Both the position numbers and the translations under genes were made by a program. From Chthoniobacterales bacterium (GTDB lineage: Bacteria; Verrucomicrobiota; Verrucomicrobiia; Chthoniobacterales; UBA10450), in NCBI GenBank assembly GCA_013697365.1, contig JACCXA010000152.1, forward strand, positions 1 to 5,280: a stretch of DNA of 5,280 nt, given 5' to 3'. The notes under the pieces are model-generated. The model had not been told where the DNA came from, did no database searches, and saw only the letters and a program-made list of their open reading frames with translations. The first letter of the stretch is position 1. Every line of letters starts with the position of its first letter. Shown here one piece after another: positions 1 through 5,280 of the stretch.

Positions 1-1617
1 TACTTGCGCTCGTTAGACTCCGAGCAGCTCCCGATCGCCACGCGCTACTTGACCGGAAAAGCCTTCGCACAAAGCGATCCGCGCACTTTGCAGATCGGCT
101 GGGCGGTGATCTTCCGCGCGCTCCTGACCGCCACGAAGCTCAGTGATTCCGAGATGCACCGCATCGCGAGCAGCTACGGAGACGCCGGCAAGAGCGCTCT
201 CGAAGCCCTCGAGAATCGGACGAAGCCCCAGCCTTTTACGCTCTCCGAGTCAAAGGAGCTTTTCGACAGCCTGCACAAAGCCCGCGGGCCGATCGCGAAG
301 ACGGAATTGCTGCAAGCGCGCCTCGCCCGGCTCACGGCCCGCGAAGGTTCTTATGTGGTAAAGATTCTCACAGGCGATCTCCGCCTTGGCTTGCGCGAGG
401 GCCTGGTGGAAGAAGCGATCGCGAGCGCCTTCGCCGCTCCGGTGGATGATGTGAAAGAGGCTAATATGCTCCTCGGCGATATCGGGCAAACGGCATTGCT
501 TGCCTCGCGCGCTGAACTTCTGCAGGCCGAGATCTCACTCTTCCGGCCGATCAAATGCATGCTGGCGAGCCCGGAACCGACGGCCGAAGCAATTTGGTCG
601 CGTTTCGCGTCTGCTCTTGTTGAGGCGAATGCCGAAGACACGCCGTCGTCGGCCAGCGCGACCGTCTATGTTGAAGACAAGTTCGACGGCATCCGCGCGC
701 AACTGCATCGCGGCCGGGAGCGGGTGGAACTTTTCTCACGCGATTTGCGCCGGATGACGGATCAATTTCGCGAGATTGCGGAGCGCGCGCGAGCGTTTCA
801 GAGCGAGCTGATTCTCGATGGCGAGATCATGGCATTCGAAGATGGCCGGAAGCTCACCTTCTTCGATCTACAAAAGCGGCTCGGCCGAAAAAGCGAAGGC
901 AGTGACCTGTTTGCGACTGCCTCGGCGGACGTGCCCGTTGTCTTCGTCGCGTTCGACCTTCTTTGGTGGAACGGGCGCTCACTCCTTAAAACGCCGCTGC
1001 GCGAACGGCGGGAGTTGCTCCGCGCGCTGCCGCTTCCGCCGCAGTTCCAGGTCTCCGAAGTTTCCGCGGTGCATTCCGCGTCCGGAATTGATGAGGCGTT
1101 TCAGCTGGCGCGCCGTCGCCTGAACGAAGGCTTGATGGTGAAGGATCCGGAAAGTTTATATTCGCCGGGGCGGCGGGGGATGTTTTGGTTCAAACTCAAA
1201 AAAGAACTCGCCACGCTGGATGTCGTGGTCGTCGCAGCCGAGCTAGGCCACGGGAAACGCAACCATGTCTTAAGCGACTACACGTTTGCTGTGCGCGACG
1301 ATGTCACGGGTCAGCTCCTCCCGATCGGCAAAGCCTACAGCGGCCTGACGGACGCGGAGATTGCGCAGCTCACCGAGCACTTCAGAGAAAACACGACCGT
1401 CGATCATGGGCGCTATCGGGAAGTGAGGCCAGACACCGTTCTGGAAGTCGCCTTTGATTCCGTGCAACCAAGCACACGGCACGCGAGTGGCCTCGCGTTG
1501 CGCTTTCCACGCATCAAGGCAATCCGCAGGGACAAGACCGTCGATGCCATCGACACGCTTTCATACGCGCGCCAGCTCTGTACACAGAGCCTAATCGCTT
1601 TGCCTAAGGCTCGTTAG
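1..1617 (+). CDS. ATP-dependent DNA ligase, archaeal/LigB-like (5'-partial)
   Basis: This enzyme seals nicks in duplex DNA through a covalent ligase-AMP intermediate formed with ATP, probably in repair alongside the essential NAD-dependent ligase (role inferred from the family). Residues are counted from the codon at position 4. Residues 1-190 form the helical N-terminal DNA-binding domain, with the conserved stretch ILTGDLRLGLREGLVEEA. The nucleotidyltransferase core carries motif I EDKFDGIR with adenylated Lys226 (679-681), LDGE at 271-274 (motif III), VVFVAFDLLWW at 312-322 (IIIa), EGLMVK at 375-380 (IV) and WFKLK at 395-399 (V). An OB-fold follows, ending in the motif VI region RHASGLALRFPRIKAIRRDK at 492-511. 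All catalytic motifs are intact. The frame is open to the left edge (first codon tac). The TTG at position 4 is not a convincing start, because comparison with mycobacterial LigB (507 aa) suggests some 30-40 residues are missing upstream. No Ku or polymerase domain is present in the visible part, so it is not a LigD fusion there. Confidence 0.95.
   Translation, partial: YLRSLDSEQLPIATRYLTGKAFAQSDPRTLQIGWAVIFRALLTATKLSDSEMHRIASSYGDAGKSALEALENRTKPQPFTLSESKELFDSLHKARGPIAKTELLQARLARLTAREGSYVVKILTGDLRLGLREGLVEEAIASAFAAPVDDVKEANMLLGDIGQTALLASRAELLQAEISLFRPIKCMLASPEPTAEAIWSRFASALVEANAEDTPSSASATVYVEDKFDGIRAQLHRGRERVELFSRDLRRMTDQFREIAERARAFQSELILDGEIMAFEDGRKLTFFDLQKRLGRKSEGSDLFATASADVPVVFVAFDLLWWNGRSLLKTPLRERRELLRALPLPPQFQVSEVSAVHSASGIDEAFQLARRRLNEGLMVKDPESLYSPGRRGMFWFKLKKELATLDVVVVAAELGHGKRNHVLSDYTFAVRDDVTGQLLPIGKAYSGLTDAEIAQLTEHFRENTTVDHGRYREVRPDTVLEVAFDSVQPSTRHASGLALRFPRIKAIRRDKTVDAIDTLSYARQLCTQSLIALPKAR
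1575..1590 (-). terminator. Possible terminator hairpin beyond the lipoprotein gene (no U tract)
   Basis: A perfect 6-bp inverted repeat (GCTCTG on both strands' 5' sides, tetraloop TACA on the + strand) begins 13 nt beyond the stop codon of the minus-strand lipoprotein gene. It sits inside the last codons of the ligase gene. The position suits a transcript 3' end, but the sequence after it on the minus strand is TGGCGC with no run of T, so it is not a classical intrinsic terminator. It could act as a U-tract-independent terminator or a 3'-end stabilising stem, or it could be chance in GC-rich coding DNA. Confidence 0.3.
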
Positions 1618-3796
1618 TCCCGGAAGGGCTGTCCTGCGGTTCCGGCACGTCCGTATCATCCTTCGGCTTGGGCGCGCGCTTCGGCCTGCCGGGCGCCGGT
1701 GAAGGCGTCGGGCTTGGAGTCACCGAGACGACTGGAGCGGCGATGGCGGGAGCAGCGGCGGCTGGCGCAGCAACGACGGGAGCGGCGGCCGCGGGAACTG
1801 CAATGGCCGGAACCGCAACGGCCGGCGCCACAGAAGGTTTCGCAACGGGAGCGTCCGCGGGACTTACAGGGGCAGCCGGCGAGGGGGCCGCGGTAATCGC
1901 CGGAGGAGCTGGAGTGCTGCGCACCACAGGCGTGGCAACAACCTCTGGAGCAGCGGCGGGAATTCTGCGCGTAGGTCGCGCCGTTGGTTCACCGGGATCT
2001 GTGGCGACAGCTGCTGCGCTCGATTGCGGAGCGGCGGCTGGCATTCCAGACGGCGGCACCACAGCAGGTGTCGGAGTATTCTTTGCACCGCTTTCACTCA
2101 TCTGACGAATTTTCTCGGCGCGCCTTTCCTCCTGCCTGCGCCATTTTTCAGCCTTGGCGGCGGCAGCACGATCCGACTGTTGATCTGTGTCCCGTGGTCC
2201 TCTTCCAGAGGCTGATCCTGTATCGGCGGACGCGGCGGGCGACGCAGCGGGAGAAGTCGACTCCGCGGGGATGGCGGTTGCGGCGGGAACAACAGTCGCG
2301 GTCGCTGAAGGTGCCGCGGTTGCGACAGGAAGGGGAGAAGGAGCTCGCCGCGGCGTGCTCGTCGGCATGCTATTTGGCGTAATTGTCGCCGTACTCGTCG
2401 CGGAAGGAGCGGCGCTGGGCGTTGCTGTCGGCGTGGCCACGACGCGGGGAGTCGCAGTTGCCGTCGGAGATAATAGAGGTGTCGCTGTGGGACTTGCCGT
2501 CGTCGCATTCGGAACAATGCGAGGCGTGGGCGTCGCCGTCGGTGAAGGCGTTTCCACGGGGGTCGCTGGGGCGGGAGTCGGTTGCGCCGCAGTTCCACCC
2601 GGGACAGGGGCGACTGTCCCGGCACTCTCGATCAACTGCGGCTTTTCGAATTTCTTCGAAGGCGCATCCGGCGGCGGTGTCGCTTCGGCGCGCATCTTCG
2701 CACGGATTCTCTCGGCGTCGGGTTGGTTAGTGGTGGGACGCTCCACGGTCGCTTGTCTGATAGGAGCGCCTACATTTCGCGGCCGCTCTACCGCACGCGC
2801 GGTGAAGAGTGGTGTCAGCATCGCGATGGTTTCACCGCGCACATCTGCCTGGGGAGCCTGATCTTCGTCGACATCGAATCGGCGCGCGAGCCGCTTGCGC
2901 TCAAACGGCTGCCGGCTTTGCGCACGCAGCTCGTTGTAATCCGGCCCCTCATTCACAATCGTCGTGTTGTTGTAGGTGATGTTCGTCACGTTGGTGCTCT
3001 GGTTGACGATCGTGACGTTCCGCTCTTGCGGAACGACCGCACGCCGCACGTTCTCTTCGCCAATGTCTTGCTTCGGGATGAAGACATATTCTCCGGCATC
3101 GATATCATAATAACTATCGGCCCATTTTTTGATGCCGGTGCCGCGCTCGAACCGAGCTTCGGGCGGGAGTGGAGCCCAGCCGACGTGCTCGTCGCTTTTC
3201 CGCCAGGAAACCCAGGCGGGCGCCCATTCTTCTCCAGGCACCCAGACCCAACCCACGCCGGACAAACGAGTCCAACGACCATAATGATACGTCGCCCAGC
3301 CGAAGGGCTCGTCGGATACCCACGTCCAACCCGCGTCAGTATACGCCCAGCGGCCATCGGTGTATGGCCGCCAATCGCGGCTTTGCGCTTGCCGCGGCTG
3401 CCAGACGTAGCCGTAGTCGTTGGTCTCGCGCCAGGCGCCGTAAGGCTCGAGTTTCCGATAGAACGTATCGTAAGAACGCGCGGGGCTCCCGTCGCTGGAA
3501 GAAAGCCGGGCGCCGGAAGCCGGACGGAGCGAAGCTCGCGGCGTCGCCGTCGCCTGTTTGCCGGCAACTTGAGCTGTTGAAGAAGCTTCCTTGTCGGCGA
3601 GCGCTTGCTCACGCGCCGTGATGTCCGCTTGCTGCTGGTCGAGGCGCTGTTGCTCGTCTGCCTGACGTTCGGCCGCGAGGCGCTGTTGCACTTCCTGCTC
3701 GACCTGAGCCTTTCTTTCCTCTTCAGAGAGCGGCTTCTCGCACGAGATAATGAGCACGCAGGCCGCAGCAATCGGGAACAGGATGGAAAGTTTCAT
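1604..3796 (-). CDS. DUF6600-type Trp-rich lipoprotein with long Pro/Ala/Thr tail
   Basis: A 730-residue envelope lipoprotein of unknown function. The ATG at 3796 was chosen because it opens a type II signal peptide: Lys2, a hydrophobic core at 3-18 and lipobox IISC with Cys19. The longer frame to 3883 would bury this signal. Residues 22-72 are rich in Glu, Gln, Arg and Ala with heptad-like spacing, so a coiled coil is likely. Residues 110-212 hold the Trp/Tyr/Gly-rich DUF6600-type domain (for example YGRWTRLSGVGWVWVPG). A polar Asn/Thr strand follows at 260-285. Residues 370-730 are mostly low-complexity Pro/Ala/Thr/Ser, interrupted by a charged helical island (537-568), and end in a basic-then-acidic tail (704-720). 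Known of the family: DUF6600 proteins are common in Verrucomicrobiota and some Proteobacteria, with no established activity. Inference: anchored in the outer membrane, with the coiled coil near the anchor and the tail reaching into or through the envelope. The 3' end overlaps the ligase gene by 14 bp. Confidence 0.88.
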   Translation of the reverse strand: MKLSILFPIAAACVLIISCEKPLSEEERKAQVEQEVQQRLAAERQADEQQRLDQQQADITAREQALADKEASSTAQVAGKQATATPRASLRPASGARLSSSDGSPARSYDTFYRKLEPYGAWRETNDYGYVWQPRQAQSRDWRPYTDGRWAYTDAGWTWVSDEPFGWATYHYGRWTRLSGVGWVWVPGEEWAPAWVSWRKSDEHVGWAPLPPEARFERGTGIKKWADSYYDIDAGEYVFIPKQDIGEENVRRAVVPQERNVTIVNQSTNVTNITYNNTTIVNEGPDYNELRAQSRQPFERKRLARRFDVDEDQAPQADVRGETIAMLTPLFTARAVERPRNVGAPIRQATVERPTTNQPDAERIRAKMRAEATPPPDAPSKKFEKPQLIESAGTVAPVPGGTAAQPTPAPATPVETPSPTATPTPRIVPNATTASPTATPLLSPTATATPRVVATPTATPSAAPSATSTATITPNSMPTSTPRRAPSPLPVATAAPSATATVVPAATAIPAESTSPAASPAASADTGSASGRGPRDTDQQSDRAAAAKAEKWRRQEERRAEKIRQMSESGAKNTPTPAVVPPSGMPAAAPQSSAAAVATDPGEPTARPTRRIPAAAPEVVATPVVRSTPAPPAITAAPSPAAPVSPADAPVAKPSVAPAVAVPAIAVPAAAAPVVAAPAAAAPAIAAPVVSVTPSPTPSPAPGRPKRAPKPKDDTDVPEPQDSPSGTNEP
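1620..1645 (+). terminator. Weak stem-loop just after the ligase stop codon
   Basis: CCGGAA at 1620-1625 is perfectly complementary to TTCCGG at 1640-1645, giving a 6-bp stem with a 14-nt loop. The loop could itself pair weakly (AGGG with TCCT, one G-U pair). The stem starts two bases after the ligase stop codon and lies within the final codons of the oppositely oriented lipoprotein gene. There is no T run after it. The large loop and GC-rich background make chance a serious alternative. Confidence 0.2.
1721..1825 (-). repeat. Seven tandem 15-bp units encoding P-x-x-x-x pentapeptides
   Basis: Within the lipoprotein tail (residues 658-692), proline recurs at exactly every fifth position: 658, 663, 668, 673, 678, 683 and 688. 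The units read PAVAV, PAIAV, PAAAA, PVVAA, PAAAA, PAIAA and PVVSV. The DNA units are all 15 bp but differ at several bases each, many of them synonymous third positions. The repeat is therefore old or maintained by selection on the protein, rather than a fresh slippage product. Confidence 0.75.
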
Positions 3797-3879
3797 AGGT
3801 AGATTTAGACCGGGGCGGTCCCTCCTTATTCGAAGCAAAACAGCGGCGGGGCTGCATGCCACCAAACGCCAGCAACCAG
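3797..3879 (-). other. Intercistronic region upstream of the lipoprotein gene
   Basis: The 83 nt between the small membrane protein gene and the lipoprotein gene contain the Shine-Dalgarno/hairpin element described separately. They also contain a short stem at 3854-3841 (minus strand CAGC, loop CCCGCC, GCTG) followed at once by TTTT. That is a 4-bp stem with a short U tract, at best a leaky terminator or attenuator. I could not find a convincing -35/-10 pair, so I cannot say whether the lipoprotein has its own promoter or is read from cmk-plsC. Confidence 0.3.
3808..3827 (-). promoter_or_regulatory. Shine-Dalgarno of the lipoprotein gene with adjacent hairpin
   Basis: On the minus strand AAGGAGG (3827-3821) is a perfect anti-16S match but lies 24 nt upstream of the ATG at 3796, which is too far for normal initiation. 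The 13 nt immediately after it (3820-3808) read GACCG, CCC, CGGTC: a perfect 5-bp stem with a 3-nt loop. If folded, 11 nt (3807-3797) remain between the Shine-Dalgarno and the ATG, close to a workable distance. There is no in-frame start codon nearer to it: the codons between encode G-L-N-L-P with no NTG. This supports the ATG at 3796 as the start and suggests structure-dependent initiation. Confidence 0.6.
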
Positions 3880-4083
3880 TCAAGGCGCGGCCGCGGTGGG
3901 AGAGGGTGTCGCGGGGACCGGCAAAATTGTGACTGTCTCGATCTTATCCCGGCGCGCTTTTTGCACGTTCGAGTATATCGCAAGCAGAGTCATGACAGCG
4001 AGAACGAGCGCCATCAATTGCAAACCGCGGCGCGGGGCCGGGGATTCCGGCGCAGGAGACTTCCGCTCGTTTTTTGCCGCCAC
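3880..4083 (-). CDS. Small single-pass membrane protein, 67 aa, unknown
   Basis: I do not recognise this family. The predicted product has a charged, Pro-rich N-terminus (1-20, Lys/Arg-rich), one hydrophobic segment GLQLMALVLAVMTLLAIYS (20-38), a basic stretch with QKARRDK (41-47) and a Pro/Thr/Ala-rich tail. Positive charges flank both ends of the membrane segment, so topology cannot be decided. The start is GTG at 4083, the first possible start after an in-frame TGA slightly upstream. No Shine-Dalgarno is visible before it, and ATG at codon 24 is unlikely because it would cut into the membrane segment. It lies 57 nt after plsC and 83 nt before the lipoprotein gene on the same strand, so co-transcription is plausible. 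Evidence for a real gene is the clear charged-hydrophobic-charged layout and its fit into an otherwise empty 344-nt gap. A spurious frame remains possible. Confidence 0.55.
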   Translation of the reverse strand: MAAKNERKSPAPESPAPRRGLQLMALVLAVMTLLAIYSNVQKARRDKIETVTILPVPATPSPTAAAP

Positions 4084-4140
4084 ACAGCAGTATCAGGATG
4101 CGGGGTGTGGCACGCAACCGGTGCCGAAGAAGGTACAGGA

Positions 4141-4755
4141 CTACTCAAGCCGCAAGGCAGCGATCGCCTCCATCACGCGCTCGCTCAAACGCCCGTAGAG
4201 CTCTTTACCACCCGGCTGCAGGTCCGCCTCCGTGAAGCGAATCGGTTCGCCGATGACGATCGTAATCGGACGCAGCCGGAAGCGGCCGCTCCCCCGCGGC
4301 AACGCCTCACGCGCGCCAAAGATCCGCATCGGCAGCACCGGCACTCGCGTCTTCGCGATCACGAATCCCAGCCCGGGCAGTGCCGGCCCCAAATTGCCAT
4401 CAAGTGTGCGCGCTCCCTCCGGAAACACCACGGTCGCCTGGCCAGCTTTGAGGATTCGCATCAAAGCTTTGAGTGCGCTGCGATCGTTTCCTTCCTGGTC
4501 GACCGGCACGACGTTGAGCTTCGGCAGAAGCCATCCAAGCCCAGGCGTACCGAGCAGGGTTTTGCGCGTCAGATAAAACACTTCGCGCCCCGCCGCGATG
4601 CCGGCGAGCGGAGGATCGAGGTAGCTCTGATGGTTCATCGCGATGATGACCGGCCCTCTCAGGATGCGGCGCTCTCGATGCCGAACCCGGAATCGGAAGA
4701 AAATGCCGGCGAGAAATTTCGCCAGACCATACCCTCCCCAATACCACAGGTTCAT
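4141..4755 (-). CDS. plsC: 1-acyl-sn-glycerol-3-phosphate acyltransferase (PlsC/LPLAT family)
   Basis: Transfers an acyl chain to lysophosphatidic acid to give phosphatidic acid, the second acylation of phospholipid synthesis, at the cytoplasmic face of the inner membrane (function from the family). The 204-residue protein has an N-terminal hydrophobic/aromatic segment (1-20) for membrane association. The catalytic HX4D motif is NHQSYLD, His42 and Asp47. The glycerophosphate-binding motif is FPEGART at 111-117. The block around LNVVPVD (80-86) and the VPVLPMRIFG block (138-147) match the family's third and fourth conserved regions. Length is typical of compact bacterial PlsC enzymes. The ATG at 4755 overlaps the cmk stop as ATGA, giving translational coupling; only a weak purine stretch (AAGG) lies upstream. 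Other LPLAT substrates, such as ornithine lipid or other lyso-acceptors, cannot be excluded from motifs alone. Confidence 0.92.
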   Translation of the reverse strand: MNLWYWGGYGLAKFLAGIFFRFRVRHRERRILRGPVIIAMNHQSYLDPPLAGIAAGREVFYLTRKTLLGTPGLGWLLPKLNVVPVDQEGNDRSALKALMRILKAGQATVVFPEGARTLDGNLGPALPGLGFVIAKTRVPVLPMRIFGAREALPRGSGRFRLRPITIVIGEPIRFTEADLQPGGKELYGRLSERVMEAIAALRLE

Positions 4756-5280
4756 GGCGACGGAGCCGAACCTTGCGAACCAGCCTGCGCTCGTGCCACT
4801 CGAAGACCTCGCGCCCGCAGCTGACTGAGAATTTCGCCGACGACGCCTTCGATTGAGAGATTGGAGCTGTCGATCACACGCGCATCGCTCGCTACCGTGA
4901 GCGGCGAATCCCGGCGGGAAGAATCGGCACGGTCGCGCGCGTCAATCTGGTCCGCCTGCCCTTGCGCCGCCCGGCGGCACGAACGGATTTCGGGCGAGGC
5001 ATCGACATAGAACTTGTAAGGCGTGTCCGGGAAAACGACGGAGCCGATATCGCGTCCCTCCATGACAACGTCGTGGTCTTGGGCATAGGCACGCATTTTA
5101 ACGACCAGAATCTCGCGGACACGCGGCACGCTGCTGACGAGCGACACACCTTCATTCACGCGCACGTCGCGCAGATGCGGAGCGGGATCATAGCCTTCAA
5201 CGAGGATGCGCGACTCCTTTTCGACCAGGTCGGTTTCGAGTCGAGTCTCTGCGACCAGGGCGGCGATCGCAGCTTTGTCT
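4752..5280 (-). CDS. cmk: Cytidylate kinase (5'-partial, C-terminal 175 residues)
   Basis: Phosphorylates CMP and dCMP with ATP in pyrimidine nucleotide synthesis and salvage (cytoplasmic). Only the C-terminal 175 residues are inside the window; the P-loop and start codon lie beyond the right edge, and the frame stays open to it. A GTG at 5165 lies in mid-protein and is not the start. Visible family signatures are SVPRVREILVVKMR, the CMP-binding GRDIGSVVFPD (Arg-Asp pair, + strand about 5040-5060), the FYVDASPE strand, RDRADSSRR (the Asp and Arg that contact CMP/phosphates) and the closing VIDSSNLSIEGVVGEIL. The stretch between RR and RD (AAQGQADQIDA) is about 11 residues shorter than in the E. 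coli enzyme. A tail of roughly 20 residues follows the last conserved helix. The stop overlaps the plsC start by 4 bp. Confidence 0.95.
   Translation of the reverse strand, partial: DKAAIAALVAETRLETDLVEKESRILVEGYDPAPHLRDVRVNEGVSLVSSVPRVREILVVKMRAYAQDHDVVMEGRDIGSVVFPDTPYKFYVDASPEIRSCRRAAQGQADQIDARDRADSSRRDSPLTVASDARVIDSSNLSIEGVVGEILSQLRARGLRVARAQAGSQGSAPSP

Noticed and set aside
1668..2105. Gly/Ala-rich open frame of 145 codons on the + strand
   Set aside because: It is the mirror of the Pro/Ala tail: proline and alanine codons read backwards give Gly and Ala. There is no ribosome-binding site or independent evidence.
2187..2861. Val/Gly/Ala-rich open frame of 224 codons on the + strand
   Set aside because: This is another antisense reading of the Thr/Pro/Ala tail; its composition is explained entirely by the opposite strand.
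2582..3580. Long open frame of 332 codons on the + strand
   Set aside because: It is antisense to the lipoprotein's signal-proximal, Trp-rich and Asn/Thr regions, which show clear protein features. The + strand product is Arg/Pro-rich without recognisable domains, a common shadow effect in GC-rich DNA.
3797..3883. N-terminal extension of the lipoprotein to an ATG at 3883
   Set aside because: It would place 29 residues ahead of a perfect lipoprotein signal peptide and would overlap the stop of the small membrane protein gene. The strong Shine-Dalgarno also lies inside this extension.
4109..4125. Inverted repeat GGCAC/GTGCC with a 7-nt loop after plsC, as a terminator
   Set aside because: The stem is only 5 bp, has no T run on the minus strand, and lies within 30 nt of the next gene's start; it is not distinguishable from chance.
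3856..4824. Open frame of 322 codons on the + strand crossing three minus-strand genes
   Set aside because: It lies antisense to plsC with its intact HX4D and FPEGxR motifs, and to the cmk end. The product is Arg/His-rich with no family resemblance.
4755..5165. Cytidylate kinase beginning at the GTG at 5165
   Set aside because: The same frame stays open to the window edge and encodes further cytidylate-kinase-like sequence, so this GTG is an internal valine.

Overview
The window looks like a piece of a GC-rich bacterial chromosome. It most resembles a Verrucomicrobiota member of the soil type (Chthoniobacterales-like). That assignment is an inference from three things: a tryptophan-rich DUF6600-type lipoprotein with a very long Pro/Ala/Thr/Ser tail, an archaeal/LigB-like ATP-dependent DNA ligase, and high-GC codon use. 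No rRNA, tRNA, CRISPR array, insertion sequence or phage gene was seen.

Layout. The left third (1-1617, + strand) is an ATP-dependent DNA ligase whose first few dozen residues lie outside the window. Everything to the right is on the minus strand. Reading from the right edge in the direction of transcription, the genes are: the C-terminal 175 residues of cytidylate kinase (cmk, 5280-4752); a PlsC-type 1-acyl-glycerol-3-phosphate acyltransferase (4755-4141) joined to cmk by an ATGA stop/start overlap; a predicted 67-residue single-pass membrane protein (4083-3880); and a 730-residue DUF6600-type lipoprotein (3796-1604). The lipoprotein gene and the ligase gene converge and their 3' ends overlap by 14 bp. 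A short inverted repeat lies just beyond each stop codon.

How the genes relate. cmk and plsC form a common bacterial pairing of nucleotide and phospholipid synthesis, and they are almost certainly translationally coupled here. The small membrane protein and the lipoprotein follow on the same strand with gaps of 57 and 83 nt. They may belong to the same transcript or be a separate cell-envelope pair; both end in Pro/Ala/Thr-rich tails. The ligase is functionally unrelated to them as far as the sequence shows.

The housekeeping genes look ordinary and no complete new system is visible. The points most worth a second look are: a perfect Shine-Dalgarno sequence separated from the lipoprotein start codon by a self-complementary 13-mer that could fold away the excess spacing; the modular architecture of the lipoprotein, including a seven-copy pentapeptide repeat; and the unrecognised small membrane protein beside it.
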